Positions 22,934-36,105 of a stretch of 64,000 nucleotides of DNA are shown piece after piece. The notes beneath the pieces are model-generated. The model was not told the DNA's origin. It saw only the letters and a program-made list of their open reading frames with translations, and did no database searches. The stretch is from an uncultured SAR116 cluster alpha proteobacterium. GTDB taxonomy: Bacteria; Pseudomonadota; Alphaproteobacteria; Puniceispirillales; Marisalimonadaceae. The stretch lies in the NCBI GenBank assembly GCA_902595145.1, contig CACJOU010000003.1, positions 50,001 through 114,000 of the forward strand, read 5' to 3'. Position numbers and translations under genes: made by a program. Position 1 is the first letter of the stretch. Every line of letters begins with the position of its first letter.

Positions 22934-23500
22934 ATGTTAAACTTTGAAGAAATAAATCCCTACTATAAAAAGATTACATTAATTGGAATGATGGGGACAG
23001 GAAAATCTAAATTTGGCCGTCAAATAGCAAATATTTTAAAATACAATTTCTATGACATTGATCATATGATTGAAAAAGAATTCAAGATCACAATAAAACA
23101 ACTTTTCCAAAAACATGGTGAAGTTTTTTTTAGAAAAATTGAAAAAAAAACAATTCGTAATTTAATTTTAAATATTAATAAAAATAAAGAAAAAGTAATA
23201 ATTAGTCTAGGTGGTGGCGGATTTGATAATAAAGAAATTAGAGATTTACTATTAAGTAATACAAATGTAATTTGGCTAAACACTCCTGTAGATGTTTTAG
23301 TTCAAAGAGTAGGAGATGGATCGAAAAGACCTATGATAAAAGGAAAAACTAGAGATTCAATAGTGCAACTTTTAAAAATAAGAACCAAATACTATTCTCT
23401 TTGTCACAATCAAATAAATACTGATAAACTTAACCAAAACCAAATAACTGAAAAGTTAATTAATTTAATATCTCATCAAAGACATAAAGCAATAAAATGA
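22934..23500 (+). CDS. aroK: shikimate kinase
   Basis: GMMGTGKSKFGRQIA, DIDHMIEKEF, SLGGGGF; followed by aroB. Confidence 0.93.
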   Translation: MLNFEEINPYYKKITLIGMMGTGKSKFGRQIANILKYNFYDIDHMIEKEFKITIKQLFQKHGEVFFRKIEKKTIRNLILNINKNKEKVIISLGGGGFDNKEIRDLLLSNTNVIWLNTPVDVLVQRVGDGSKRPMIKGKTRDSIVQLLKIRTKYYSLCHNQINTDKLNQNQITEKLINLISHQRHKAIK

Positions 23501-24630
23501 AACCAACCATCATTAACGTTTCACTGAACAATAAATTTAATAATTTTTCATATCCAATTTTTATAGGCAATGGTTTATTATGTAATTGTGAAGAAATTTT
23601 GAAAAAATTTGTATTAAAAAGAAAAGTTATATTAATTCATGATAATTTTTTTTCTTTAAAAAACAAAGATAACGAACAATTTATTTCATTTGTTAAAACA
23701 ATTAATAAATTATGTGAATCAGTAAATTTGATTGGTATTCCGGGAGGTGATAAATCAAAAAACATTTCTCAGTTAGAGTGTATCCTTGAGGAATCTCTAT
23801 CATTTAAGATAGATAGAAGTAGTTTAATAATTGCTTTTGGTGGCGGCGTTATTGGTGATATAGCGGGGTTTGCCGCTTCAATACTTCTAAGAGGCATAGA
23901 TTTCGTTCAGGTGCCCACTACTCTCTTAGCTCAAGTAGATAGCTCAGTAGGAGGTAAGACTGGTATTAATAGTAATAAAAGTAAAAACTTAATTGGATCT
24001 TTTCATCAACCAATTGCAGTAATAGCAGATATAGACATACTAAAGTCATTACCTAAAAGAGAATTTTTAGCTGGCTTGGTCGAAGTTATAAAGTATGGTC
24101 TCATTTACGACGTTGAATTTTTTGACAGTTTAGAAAATAATTACAGAGATATTCTAAGCTATGATCAGTTGAAATTAAACGAAATAATTAGCAAATCATG
24201 TGAAATAAAATCTTTGATAATAAAAAATGATGAAAAAGAAAGTGGTAAAAGAGCTCTTCTAAATCTTGGACATACCTTTGGTCATGCTATTGAGTCATTT
24301 GGCAAATATGATGGAACAATTGTTCACGGTGAAGCAGTATCAATTGGAATTTGCTTAGCGTTCAGACTTTCAAGTAAAATGAGTTATTGTCCTCAATTTG
24401 AAACAGATCGAGTAGTAAGATTTTTTAAGAAATTAAATCTACCTACTTCTTTACAAGAGTTAATAAATCTTCCTATTACAACTACAGAAATGTTAAAAAA
24501 ATTTAAATATGATAAAAAGAATAAAAATAATCAGTTAACATTTATTCTTAATAAAAAAATTGGAAAATCTTTTATAAAAAATAATATGGATGAAAATATT
24601 TTAATTGAATTCTTAAATGATGAGATATAA
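23497..24630 (+). CDS. aroB: 3-dehydroquinate synthase
   Basis: GGGVIGDIAGFAASILLRGIDFVQVPTTLLAQVDSSVGGKTGIN, NLGHTFGHAIE. Confidence 0.96.
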   Translation: MKPTIINVSLNNKFNNFSYPIFIGNGLLCNCEEILKKFVLKRKVILIHDNFFSLKNKDNEQFISFVKTINKLCESVNLIGIPGGDKSKNISQLECILEESLSFKIDRSSLIIAFGGGVIGDIAGFAASILLRGIDFVQVPTTLLAQVDSSVGGKTGINSNKSKNLIGSFHQPIAVIADIDILKSLPKREFLAGLVEVIKYGLIYDVEFFDSLENNYRDILSYDQLKLNEIISKSCEIKSLIIKNDEKESGKRALLNLGHTFGHAIESFGKYDGTIVHGEAVSIGICLAFRLSSKMSYCPQFETDRVVRFFKKLNLPTSLQELINLPITTTEMLKKFKYDKKNKNNQLTFILNKKIGKSFIKNNMDENILIEFLNDEI

Positions 24631-25898
24631 TGCCAGACTTATTCGTATTCTTGTGTAACATACTTTTCTTAATTATTTTATCAGGTTTTTTTTCATGTTC
24701 TGAAACTGCTTTAACGGCAGTATCAGAGGCTAGAATACATGAGTTAGCACTTCAAGGTAATAAAAGAGCAATAACAATCGAAAGTATTTTAGCAAAAAAA
24801 GAAAAAATGATTAGTACAATTTTAATAGGCAATAATTTAGTAAATATTGTAGCTTCAGTATATGCAACAAGCTTTGCAATAATCTACTTTGGAGAATTTG
24901 ATTTAATTTTTGTGACTATATTATTAACAATTGTTTTAGTAATTTTTGCAGAAGTTATTCCTAAAACTTATGCTTTTAGTCATTCAGATCAAGTGGCTTT
25001 AACTGTTGCTCCAATAATTAACTTTTTTATTTTTTTATTAACACCAGCTACCTTTATTACAGAACGTTTTGCAAAAATAGTTTCTGGGCCAGTAATTAAT
25101 GATGAAGAAGCAAAAACTGAAGAACTTAGAGGAATGATCAGGTTACATGCTGGCAATGAAAGTCGTGGAAAAGAGCGTGGGAAAATGATGTCAAGTATGC
25201 TTGATATGGATGAGGTAACTATAGAAGCTGTTATGACCCATAGAGGCGCAGTCACAATGATAGATTCAAAAGAAGATCCCGAGCTAATTTTTAAGGTTGT
25301 TGGGGAAAGTCCATTTACTAGAATACCAATTTATTCAGGCAACCCTGATAATATAATTGGTATTTTACACGCAAAAGAATTGTTCAGAAATTTAAGAAGA
25401 AGAAACTTTAAAAATATAAACTCCATAAATTTATCTGAATTAATGATACAACCATACTTTGCTCCAGAAACAACATTATTATTTGACCAGTTAGAAATTT
25501 TTAAAACTAGGAGAGAACACTTTGCAGTCGTAGTTGATGAATATGGTGATTTTAGAGGGATTGTTACACTAGAAGATATTCTAGAAGAGATAGTAGGCGA
25601 AATAGATGATGAAACTGATTTAAAAGTTAAGGGCCTTAAACCTCAACCAGATGGATCTTTTATCGTAGATGGTTCGGTAACAATACGAGATCTTAATCGC
25701 TCCCTAGGTTGGACATTGCCAGATCAAAATGCAAATACTATTGCAGGGTTAATCTTATATGAGTCCAAAACAATACCAGAACCTGGACAAGAGTTTAGAT
25801 TTTTTAATATTAGATTTAGAATACTACAAAAAAAATCAAATTTTATCTCTCAATTACGTTTGTGGAATGAACTAGGAATCAATAAGAATAAAAATTAA
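24630..25898 (+). CDS. DUF21/CBS/CorC domain protein (HlyC/CorC family)
   Basis: N-terminal DUF21 membrane domain (FFSCSETALTAVSEARI), CBS pair, C-terminal CorC_HlyC domain. Confidence 0.9.
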   Translation: MPDLFVFLCNILFLIILSGFFSCSETALTAVSEARIHELALQGNKRAITIESILAKKEKMISTILIGNNLVNIVASVYATSFAIIYFGEFDLIFVTILLTIVLVIFAEVIPKTYAFSHSDQVALTVAPIINFFIFLLTPATFITERFAKIVSGPVINDEEAKTEELRGMIRLHAGNESRGKERGKMMSSMLDMDEVTIEAVMTHRGAVTMIDSKEDPELIFKVVGESPFTRIPIYSGNPDNIIGILHAKELFRNLRRRNFKNINSINLSELMIQPYFAPETTLLFDQLEIFKTRREHFAVVVDEYGDFRGIVTLEDILEEIVGEIDDETDLKVKGLKPQPDGSFIVDGSVTIRDLNRSLGWTLPDQNANTIAGLILYESKTIPEPGQEFRFFNIRFRILQKKSNFISQLRLWNELGINKNKN

Positions 25899-26191
25899 GT
25901 ATTTTTATATTCCTCTGAAGTGTATGTTTTTATAATTACTGAATGGAGATCTGATAAAAATTCTCTTTTTAAAGTTTGATTAACCATTCTATGTCTTTCT
26001 ATTCTATTTAAATTTTTAAACTTTTCAGAAACAATTATAATTTCAAAGTGACTTTCTACATCTTCTTTAAAGTTTTGATGACCCCTATGTTGTTCAGAGA
26101 CGTCTAAAACAGAGAAGAATTCTGGTTCATAATTTTTTAAGATTAAATTTTCAATATTAATTTTTCTTTTCAACATAAACTCTTTTAACAA
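25895..26191 (-). CDS. BolA family protein
   Basis: VLDVSEQHRGHQNFKEDVESHFEIIIVSEKFKNLNRIERHRMVNQTL. Confidence 0.88.
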   Translation of the reverse strand: MLKEFMLKRKINIENLILKNYEPEFFSVLDVSEQHRGHQNFKEDVESHFEIIIVSEKFKNLNRIERHRMVNQTLKREFLSDLHSVIIKTYTSEEYKNT

Positions 26192-26266
26192 AATTCTCTA
26201 AAAAAATAATTCCTACCTTGCATGGATTACTACATAATTCTATAGTCAAAATAAAGAATTAAATTT

Positions 26267-26803
26267 ATGTTACATACTAATCAAAAAGAAAAACAAGAAA
26301 GAATTTGCTCTAATCCGAAATGTAAAGAATTGGGGATATACCCTGCACCTAAATCAAGGGATAAAATAAGAGAATATTTATACTTTTGTATCAATTGTAT
26401 TAGGGACTTTAATAAATCTTGGAATTATTTTGAGGGATTAAATGAACAAGAATTAGAAGTTGAAATAAGAAAATCAGTTACTTGGGATCGACCAAGTTGG
26501 AAATTTGGAACAAAAAATATAAGTTATGATTTTGATAAAGCTTTTAATAAGTTTGAAAATAAAAAAAATATAAAAAATAAAAAAGTATTTAATAAAAAGT
26601 TGGAAAACGCTTTTAGAATATTAGGCTTGAGTCATGATACAAATATTAAAGAAGTGAAAACAAAATATAAATTTTTAGCTAAAAAATGGCATCCTGATGT
26701 ACAAAATGAAACTCAATCAAAAAATGATAAAGATAAATTCATTAATATAACAAATGCTTATAAAATTATTTTAGAATTTTTAACGAAACCATCAAAAACC
26801 TAA
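26267..26803 (+). CDS. DnaJ-domain protein
   Basis: C-terminal J domain AFRILGLSHDTNIKEVKTKYKFLAKKWHPDVQ; N-terminal CxxxxC...CxxC. Confidence 0.88.
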   Translation: MLHTNQKEKQERICSNPKCKELGIYPAPKSRDKIREYLYFCINCIRDFNKSWNYFEGLNEQELEVEIRKSVTWDRPSWKFGTKNISYDFDKAFNKFENKKNIKNKKVFNKKLENAFRILGLSHDTNIKEVKTKYKFLAKKWHPDVQNETQSKNDKDKFINITNAYKIILEFLTKPSKT

Positions 26804-26828
26804 CAGAAACATTTTTGGAGATTATAAT

Positions 26829-27839
26829 ATGAACGAAGTTAGTCTAACTAACAATATGGACTTTAATTCGGGGACTTTTCCATCTTCTCAAACCTTAGTT
26901 ATTGATTCAGAGAAAACCTTCGGTTTCAAAACAAACATGAAAATTGTAGGGTTTAATGAAAAAACTAAATTTGTACCTGAAATTGACGAATCTTATTTAT
27001 TTGATGAAACTACTACAAAAGCAATACTTGCTGGATTTTGCTATAATAGAAGGGTTATGATCCAAGGTTACCATGGTACTGGTAAATCAACACACATTGA
27101 ACAAGTTGCTGCAAGATTAAATTGGCCATGTGTAAGAGTTAATTTAGATAGCCATATTAGCCGTTTAGACCTAGTAGGCAAAGATGCCATTGTTTTAGAG
27201 AATGGAAAGCAAGTAACTGAATTTAGAGAAGGTGTCCTTCCTTGGGCCCTGCAGAACCCTGTTGCAATTGTATTTGATGAATATGATGCTGGAAGAGCTG
27301 ACGTAATGTTTGTAATTCAAAGAGTTTTGGAAGTTTCAGGAAAACTTACTTTACTTGATAATAACCGAGTTATAAATCCTCATCAGAATTTTAGATTGTT
27401 TGCAACTGCTAACACTGTTGGGCTAGGAGATACCACAGGATTATATCATGGAACACAACAAATCAATCAGGGGCAAATGGACAGATGGTCTATAGTTTCA
27501 ACCTTAAATTATTTGCCAACTGATGCAGAAGAAGAGATTGTTTTATCTAAAGTTCCAAATTTTAAATCTAAAGATGGAAAAGAAACTATCAAATCTATGG
27601 TTTCTATAGCTAATTTAACAAGAAATGGATTTATGTCTGGTGATCTTTCTACTGTAATGTCTCCGAGAACAGTTATAACATGGGCAGAAAATACAAATAT
27701 AATTGAGGATATAGATTTGGCTTTCAAGCTTACTTTTTTTAATAAATGTGACGAAATGGAAAGACCAATTTTGTCAGAATATTATCAAAGATGTTTTGGA
27801 AGAGAATTAATTAAAGTTGAAAAAATTATAGACGCTTAA
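26829..27839 (+). CDS. cobS: cobaltochelatase subunit CobS (AAA+ ATPase)
   Basis: [53 protein letters not shown]. Confidence 0.93.
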   Translation: MNEVSLTNNMDFNSGTFPSSQTLVIDSEKTFGFKTNMKIVGFNEKTKFVPEIDESYLFDETTTKAILAGFCYNRRVMIQGYHGTGKSTHIEQVAARLNWPCVRVNLDSHISRLDLVGKDAIVLENGKQVTEFREGVLPWALQNPVAIVFDEYDAGRADVMFVIQRVLEVSGKLTLLDNNRVINPHQNFRLFATANTVGLGDTTGLYHGTQQINQGQMDRWSIVSTLNYLPTDAEEEIVLSKVPNFKSKDGKETIKSMVSIANLTRNGFMSGDLSTVMSPRTVITWAENTNIIEDIDLAFKLTFFNKCDEMERPILSEYYQRCFGRELIKVEKIIDA

Positions 27840-27846
27840 AGTTAAA

Positions 27847-29670
27847 ATGAGCAAGAATTCAGAAAATACTCAATTCCAAAATGCTACTGCATCAACTTTA
27901 AAAGCAATTTCTGGAAATATGATTGAAGAAAGAGAAATAAAATTTTCTGGATCTACAAGTTATTTATCATCTAAAGAAGTCAGATTACCAATTATATCAA
28001 AAGAATTGGATGGTTCAGAATTGTATAAATTAAGAGGTGAGGCTGATAAAATTGCTCTTAAGATTAAATATCATGATCCTGTTTTACATAGTAAACATAT
28101 ACCATCTTCAGATTTATCATCCCAAATTTTTCAGTTAGCAGAAGAGTCTAGAATTGAAGCTGTTGGGTCTAAGAATCTTGTTGGTATAAAGAAAAATTTA
28201 CAAAATTTAGTTGTTGAAAAATTTAAAGAAACAATTCTACCTGTACCAGGTGGAGAAGATAAAGAAGCGTTAGTAAATGCTTTGCACTTAGTAATAAGAG
28301 AAAAAATTACTGGCTCTAACTCCCCTTCAAACACATCTGTTTCTCTAGAGAAATGGCGTCCTTGGATTAATAATAAAATTGGTAATCTTCTAAACCAACT
28401 CGCAGAAAATACTACTAATCAAGAAGTTTTTGCTAAATACACCAAAGAATTGTTATCAGCATTACATGCGGATATTGGAGAAAGAGATCCTAATGATGAT
28501 GGTGAAAACGAGGATACTGAAGACAATAATCCTGATGAGAATGAAGAAAACGATTCATCTGCAGAAAGTGAAAGTGATAACGATGAAGATGCTGGATTAG
28601 ATAGCAGTAGCGATGCCCAAGAAAATGATCAAGAGATACAAGGTGAAACTCAGGATGCTGATGCCGACAATGAAGATGAAGAAAGTGAAGGTGAAATTGT
28701 TCCTAATCCTTTATCAGGGGACAACATAAGTAAAAATAATATTAATTATAATTATCAAGTCTTTTCTACTAAGTACGACGAAATAGTCAATGCCACTGAG
28801 TTATGTGAAGAAGACGAACTTAACAGACTAAGAGGGACACTTGATAAACAGCTTGAAAATCTTCAAGGAGCTATAGCTAGGTTGGCTAATAAACTACAAA
28901 GAAAATTACAGGCTAAACAAAATAGATCCTGGAACTTTGATCTTGAGGAAGGAATGTTAGATGCGTCAAAATTAGCTAGAGTAATTACTCAGCCATTATT
29001 CCCACTTTCTTATAAGCAAGAAAAAGATATGAAATTTAGAGATACTATAGTGACTTTACTTATAGATAATTCTGGGTCAATGAGGGGAAGGCCTATAACC
29101 ATTGCAGCAATTTGCGCAGACATAATGGCTAGAACACTTGAAAGATGTGGAGTCAAAGTTGAAATCTTAGGTTTCACCACAAAAGCATGGAAAGGTGGTC
29201 AATCAAGGGAACAATGGATAAATGAAGGTAAACCCACTTATCCTGGAAGATTAAATGACTTAAGACATATCATTTATAAACCAGCAGACTCACCATGGAG
29301 AAGAGCAAAAAATTCACTTGGATTAATGCTTAGAGAGGGAATTTTAAAAGAGAACATAGATGGTGAAGCATTAATCTGGGCACATGAGCGACTATTAGGT
29401 AGATTGGAAGATAGAAAAATTCTTATGGTCATAAGCGATGGTGCACCTGTAGATGACACTACACTTTCTTCTAATAGTGGTAACTACTTAGAACTTCATC
29501 TAAAACAAGTAATCTCATTTATAGAAAATAGGTCACCCGTAGAATTAGTCGCAATTGGTATTGGTCACGATGTTACCCGTTATTATGATAAAGCAGTAAC
29601 TCTTACTGATGCTGAACAATTGGGTGGAGCTGTTACTGAGCAGTTAGCAGACTTATTCAATGAAGAATAA
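27847..29670 (+). CDS. cobT: cobaltochelatase subunit CobT (VWA domain)
   Basis: Acidic linker followed by [18 protein letters not shown]; adjacent to cobS. Confidence 0.93.
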   Translation: MSKNSENTQFQNATASTLKAISGNMIEEREIKFSGSTSYLSSKEVRLPIISKELDGSELYKLRGEADKIALKIKYHDPVLHSKHIPSSDLSSQIFQLAEESRIEAVGSKNLVGIKKNLQNLVVEKFKETILPVPGGEDKEALVNALHLVIREKITGSNSPSNTSVSLEKWRPWINNKIGNLLNQLAENTTNQEVFAKYTKELLSALHADIGERDPNDDGENEDTEDNNPDENEENDSSAESESDNDEDAGLDSSSDAQENDQEIQGETQDADADNEDEESEGEIVPNPLSGDNISKNNINYNYQVFSTKYDEIVNATELCEEDELNRLRGTLDKQLENLQGAIARLANKLQRKLQAKQNRSWNFDLEEGMLDASKLARVITQPLFPLSYKQEKDMKFRDTIVTLLIDNSGSMRGRPITIAAICADIMARTLERCGVKVEILGFTTKAWKGGQSREQWINEGKPTYPGRLNDLRHIIYKPADSPWRRAKNSLGLMLREGILKENIDGEALIWAHERLLGRLEDRKILMVISDGAPVDDTTLSSNSGNYLELHLKQVISFIENRSPVELVAIGIGHDVTRYYDKAVTLTDAEQLGGAVTEQLADLFNEE

Positions 29671-29672
29671 TG

Positions 29673-29984
29673 TTAAGAAGGGCTAACTTCTTTTTTTAAA
29701 TTTTTTTGAATAGATTTTTTAATTGCGATAGCTTGAGGTGCTAACACTCTATTACTAGTTTTTGACAAGTAATCATCTAAACCGCCATTTTTTTCAACAG
29801 ACTTTAGAGCTCTAACAGACACTTTCATGCTAATGAATTTATCTAAGGACTTACTGAAGAACTTAACGTTTTGAAGATTAGGTAAAAATTTTCTTTTGGT
29901 TTTATTTTTTGCATGACTAACGTTATTGCCACTCATAACATTTTTACCTGTAATTTCACATACTCTTGACATTATATACCTCAA
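29673..29984 (-). CDS. rpmB: 50S ribosomal protein L28
   Basis: MSRVCEITGKNVMSGNNVSHAKNKTKRKFLPNLQ. Confidence 0.95.
   Translation of the reverse strand: MRYIMSRVCEITGKNVMSGNNVSHAKNKTKRKFLPNLQNVKFFSKSLDKFISMKVSVRALKSVEKNGGLDDYLSKTSNRVLAPQAIAIKKSIQKNLKKEVSPS
29675..29697 (+). terminator. candidate intrinsic terminator of cobT, inside the 3' end of rpmB
   Basis: AAGAAG-GGCTAA-CTTCTT hairpin followed by a T run. Confidence 0.45.
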
Positions 29985-30045
29985 TATTAATCTATGGATT
30001 TATATGATAGGGTGTATAAAAGGTCAAGTTAAATGGTAGAGGAAA

Positions 30046-31170
30046 CTAATTTTTATGATTTTTAAAACCATTAATTGCGACATTCATAGCTTCTTTAGGA
30101 TTATCTATAACACCGACTATATCAAAAAGATTTTTTATATTATCTCTTTTCATTAATTTCAATATGCCACTTATTATTTGATTTGCAACTAATGGTCCTT
30201 CAAATGTTAGAGAAGAATATAATTGGACTAAATGTGCTCCACACAAGATTTTTACATATGCAGTTTTACTGTCTGATACTCCACCAGCTGCAATTAAAAA
30301 TAATTTATAATTATTATTTTTAATTATTTTATTTGCTTGTGACAAAATATCTGTTGATTTTTTAAATAATGGTTTCCCAGACAATCCTCCTAATTCATTG
30401 GATTTTTTTGATTTTAGATTACTTTCTCTATCTAAAGTCGTATTGGAGATGATCAACCCAAAAATTTTTTGCGAATGAGCTGTTTTTATAATAGAGTTCA
30501 ATGTCTGCTTATTTATGTCTGGTGCAATCTTCAAAAAAATTGGCAATTTTTTATTTAAATTTTTAGATATGGCAATCCCATCCTTAACAAAATTTATAAC
30601 TTTTTCTAAATTTTCCTTATTTTGAAACTCTCTTAAATTTGGTGTATTAGGTGAAGACACATTTATAGAAATATAGTCGGCAAACTTTGATAAATTTTCA
30701 GCAAGCACTTTATAATCGTTAAATCTATCTTTGCTATCTTTGTTGGGGCCAATATTAACTCCAACAAGAAAATTACTTCCTACTGGGAATCTTTTTCTAT
30801 AATCCTCTAATTTTTTTCTTGCCTGTAACATTCCTAAATTGTTAAAACCATTTCGATTTATTATAGCACTATCTTTTTCAAGCCTAAAAATTCTTGGTTT
30901 TGGATTTCCATATTGAGGCATTGGGGTAATAGTACCAACTTCAGTGAAACCAAAGTTCAAAAAATGAATTTTGTTTATTACTTCTGCATTTTTATCAAAA
31001 CCAGCGGCAACACCAATAAAATTTTTAAAAATCAAATTACCAATGTTAATTGGAATTCCAATTTTATTTAATCTTGGATGAAAACCAAGTTTCAAGAATT
31101 TAATAGTTATTTTATGAGCAATTTCTGGATCAAGTTTTCTTACAAAAAAAGTAATAAATTTCCAAATCAT
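30046..31170 (-). CDS. pyrD: dihydroorotate dehydrogenase (quinone)
   Basis: GVAAGFDKNAEVI, INVSSPNTPNLREFQ, GLSGKPL. Confidence 0.93.
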   Translation of the reverse strand: MIWKFITFFVRKLDPEIAHKITIKFLKLGFHPRLNKIGIPINIGNLIFKNFIGVAAGFDKNAEVINKIHFLNFGFTEVGTITPMPQYGNPKPRIFRLEKDSAIINRNGFNNLGMLQARKKLEDYRKRFPVGSNFLVGVNIGPNKDSKDRFNDYKVLAENLSKFADYISINVSSPNTPNLREFQNKENLEKVINFVKDGIAISKNLNKKLPIFLKIAPDINKQTLNSIIKTAHSQKIFGLIISNTTLDRESNLKSKKSNELGGLSGKPLFKKSTDILSQANKIIKNNNYKLFLIAAGGVSDSKTAYVKILCGAHLVQLYSSLTFEGPLVANQIISGILKLMKRDNIKNLFDIVGVIDNPKEAMNVAINGFKNHKN

Positions 31171-31175
31171 TGAGT

Positions 31176-32777
31176 CTATTCTTTAACTAAGTTACCTAGA
31201 ATAACGTTTTCTAATAATTTTTTTGTTGGTTCAATCCCATAGAGTTTTATGAAACTTCCCATTCTAGGTCCTTCAGATTGTCCTAGAACAGTCTCGTACA
31301 GACCTTTAAACCATTCCCGTAAATTCTCATATTCAAGTTTTTTCCCAATTGCAAATACTATAGCTTGAATATCATCAGAAGAGGTTTCATTGTTTAATGT
31401 TGATAAAGTATTTATTAATTCTGTAATACCTTTTTTCTCTTTTTCATTTGGAAGCCTATACTTCTTTTGAGGTTCTATTTTCTCTTTATAATAATTAACA
31501 GCTAGATCAATTAAATCATCTAATTCTTTAGTTCGTTTTGAATTAGGTGAGTAGGTCTTTACATATCCCCATACTATATCTGGATCACTGGCATAACACA
31601 CGGACACTAAATTTAACAATAATGTATATGTAACAGGAAGGTCATTAGATTTTGGTAAACCTTTATGTAAATGCCATACTGGATTATCAATTTTTCTAGG
31701 AGTGTCTTGTTCAGAATATTTTTTCAGATGAGAAAAATATTCATCAGTGGTTTTAGGTATGACATCAAAAAAAAGTCTCTTAGCTCTTTTGGGATTTGTA
31801 TACATAAACAGACTTAGAGATTCAGGTGAACCATATCTCAACCACTCCTCTATAGATAAACCATTACCTTTGGATTTTGAAATCTTTTCACCATTATTAT
31901 CTAGAAAAAGTTCGTAGGAAAAACCTGATGGAGGCGTCCCTCCAAGGACTCTCAATATTTTGCTAGATAAAATTACACTTTCAGATAAGTCTTTGCCTGA
32001 CATCTCATAATCTACACCTAAAGCAAACCAACGCATTGCCCAATCACACTTCCACTGCAACTTACATGATCCACCAAGAATAGAGACAGTAACTAATTCT
32101 TTAGTATCTTCGTCAATATAACTTACGGTATTGTTTTTAGTATTGATTGAAGTGATGTTAACTTGCAAAACTTTACCAGATTTTGGACAGACTGGAAGAA
32201 ACGGGCTGTAAGTTTTTTTTCGATCTTCGCCTAAAGTAGGCAAAATTATGTTTTTTATTTTTTCATAATTTAATAAAATCTTTTTTAGTGCCTCGTCAAA
32301 TTTACCCCTTTTATAGCATTCTGTAGCTGAAACAAATTCATACTCAAAATTAAAGTAATCTAAAAATTCTTGTAATTTATGATTATTATGATCACCAAAA
32401 CTACTAAATTTTTTAAAAGGATCGGGAACACTGGTTAAGGGATGTTCAATAAATTTCTTAAGTAAATCTTTGTTAGGGACATTATCTGGAATTTTACGAA
32501 AGCCATCCATGTCGTCTGAAAAACATATTAACTTTGTGTTTCTATCAGTTAAAACTTCAAATGCATTACGTACAATGTTAGTCCTCGCAACTTCACCAAA
32601 TGTTCCAATATGAGGAAGTCCTGAAGGTCCGTATCCAGTCTCAAACAGAACAGGGGTATTGTTATCTCTGGGAGTAGAACTCTCAATTTTATCCAATCTA
32701 TCCCTTAAATTTCTAGCTTCAATAAAAGGCCAAGCATTCGATTTCTCTGCAAATTTTTTTATTTCTGATTTTTCCAT
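31176..32777 (-). CDS. lysS: lysyl-tRNA synthetase, class I
   Basis: GYGPSGLPHIGTFGEVART (HIGH-like) and KISKSKGNG (KMSKS-like) motifs. Confidence 0.92.
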   Translation of the reverse strand: MEKSEIKKFAEKSNAWPFIEARNLRDRLDKIESSTPRDNNTPVLFETGYGPSGLPHIGTFGEVARTNIVRNAFEVLTDRNTKLICFSDDMDGFRKIPDNVPNKDLLKKFIEHPLTSVPDPFKKFSSFGDHNNHKLQEFLDYFNFEYEFVSATECYKRGKFDEALKKILLNYEKIKNIILPTLGEDRKKTYSPFLPVCPKSGKVLQVNITSINTKNNTVSYIDEDTKELVTVSILGGSCKLQWKCDWAMRWFALGVDYEMSGKDLSESVILSSKILRVLGGTPPSGFSYELFLDNNGEKISKSKGNGLSIEEWLRYGSPESLSLFMYTNPKRAKRLFFDVIPKTTDEYFSHLKKYSEQDTPRKIDNPVWHLHKGLPKSNDLPVTYTLLLNLVSVCYASDPDIVWGYVKTYSPNSKRTKELDDLIDLAVNYYKEKIEPQKKYRLPNEKEKKGITELINTLSTLNNETSSDDIQAIVFAIGKKLEYENLREWFKGLYETVLGQSEGPRMGSFIKLYGIEPTKKLLENVILGNLVKE

Positions 32778-32851
32778 AACTTAATTTCAAATAATGTTTT
32801 TTATTGCTATATGAGTTAATAATACTAAGCAACAAATAATCAAATAATTAA

Positions 32852-32890
32852 CAAAAAAAAACACCTCTAACTAATATAGCTAGAGGTGTT
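32852..32890 (-). terminator. Rho-independent terminator downstream of groL
   Basis: Perfect 10-bp stem AACACCTCTA (32860-32869) / TAGAGGTGTT (32881-32890), followed by a T-tract on the minus strand. Confidence 0.9.
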
Positions 32891-32912
32891 AAAATAATAA
32901 AATAGAGCAGAA

Positions 32913-34601
<1,689 letters not shown>

Positions 34602-34640
34602 TCAATTTATAAAGTAATTATTATTTATTAAGGAGAATAA

Positions 34641-34928
34641 TTAACCCATTATTCCCATGATATCGCTTTCTTTCATGATCAAAAGATCTTTACCATCAAG
34701 CTTTACTTCCGTACCGGACCATTTTCCAAAAAGTACAACATCACCTTCTTTTACATCCAAAGGTTGAATCTTTCCAGTCTCGTCACGTGCACCAGAGCCC
34801 GCCGCAATAATCTTACCTTGCATAGGCTTTTCTTGTGCTGAATCTGGAATAATTATTCCACTAGCTGTTTTTTCCTCTGCTTCGAGACGTTCAACAACAA
34901 CTCTATCGTGAAGTGGCCTAAACTTCAT
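34641..34928 (-). CDS. groES: co-chaperonin GroES
   Basis: [35 protein letters not shown]. Confidence 0.98.
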   Translation of the reverse strand: MKFRPLHDRVVVERLEAEEKTASGIIIPDSAQEKPMQGKIIAAGSGARDETGKIQPLDVKEGDVVLFGKWSGTEVKLDGKDLLIMKESDIMGIMG

Positions 34929-34989
34929 GCCTTTTCTCCCTTATTTAAAATGTTAAAGTTAAACAATAAATACATTATTGATGGAGTTT

Positions 34990-35018
34990 AAATAGTGTAC
35001 TTGAAAGGAACTTTCAAG
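34990..35018 (-). promoter_or_regulatory. candidate sigma32 (RpoH) promoter for groESL
   Basis: Minus strand CTTG (35018-35015), 18-nt spacer, ACTATTT (34996-34990), close to the alphaproteobacterial CTTG-N17/18-CYTATNT heat-shock consensus. Confidence 0.6.
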
Positions 35019-35094
35019 ATAAAATAAAAAAAATATTTTAAATATTGTTTTTGAATAAAAACATCACATATCATAAATAAACATTTGAAATATT

Positions 35095-36105
35095 ATGACT
35101 ACATCCACTAATCAAAGTTATATAAATACATGGCTCTACACTACCATTTTTATGGTGATATTGATGATCATAATTGGCGGTATTACTAGATTGACAGACT
35201 CTGGTTTATCAATGGTTGAATGGAGACCATTTTGGGGGTTCTTACCTCCCATTAGCGATGAGGAATGGAAAAGAGTATTCTCACTTTACATGAATTCACC
35301 AGAATATATTTTTAAAAATCAAGGAATGAGCATCACAGAATTCAAAAAAATATTTTTTTGGGAATACTTTCACAGATTATGGGGAAGGTTAATTGGAATA
35401 GTTTTTATTATTCCATTAATTATTTTTTATTTGTTTAACAAAATTCCCAATTCAATTTTATTAAAATTATTGACTATTTTGTTTTTAGGGAGTTTACAAG
35501 CAATAATAGGCTGGTGGATGGTAAAATCTGGTCTTGTAAATGATCCTACAGTCTCACAATATCGTTTGGCTGTTCATTTATCTAATGCATTGTTAATATT
35601 ATTCCTTTTAATTTGGACTTTATTGGAGTTTAAGAATGGTCACTCTAAAATTAAATTAGACTTCAGTTTCATAATTTTTTGTTTTTTATTTTCAACAATT
35701 ATTGCTGGTGCATTTGTTGCTGGAATGGATGCTGGTTTAATGTACAACGAATATCCTTTAATGGGATATAGCTTGATTCCAGAAAATTATGGTGAATATG
35801 GTATTTTAGATCCATTTGAAAATCCTGCATCAGCTCAGTTTCATCACAGACATATAGCTTTATTCACTACAATTTGTGTATTGATATATTGCTATAGAAA
35901 CTATACACAAAGTAATGATGGAATTGTTAAGAAATACTCCTTGTTTATGAGTGCAATAATATGTTTCCAATTTTTCTTAGGTATATTTACCTTAATTAAT
36001 ATGGTTCCAATATTCTTAGGAGCACTTCATCAAACTGGAGCTGTTATTTTATTTATATCTCTTACAATTATAATGCATAGATTAAATATAACAAAAATTA
36101 ATTGA
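35095..36105 (+). CDS. ctaA: heme A synthase
   Basis: [44 protein letters not shown]. Confidence 0.94.
   Translation: MTTSTNQSYINTWLYTTIFMVILMIIIGGITRLTDSGLSMVEWRPFWGFLPPISDEEWKRVFSLYMNSPEYIFKNQGMSITEFKKIFFWEYFHRLWGRLIGIVFIIPLIIFYLFNKIPNSILLKLLTILFLGSLQAIIGWWMVKSGLVNDPTVSQYRLAVHLSNALLILFLLIWTLLEFKNGHSKIKLDFSFIIFCFLFSTIIAGAFVAGMDAGLMYNEYPLMGYSLIPENYGEYGILDPFENPASAQFHHRHIALFTTICVLIYCYRNYTQSNDGIVKKYSLFMSAIICFQFFLGIFTLINMVPIFLGALHQTGAVILFISLTIIMHRLNITKIN

Noticed and set aside
28480-28720. Low-complexity Asp/Glu-rich stretch
   Set aside because: Typical acidic linker of CobT; expected for the family.
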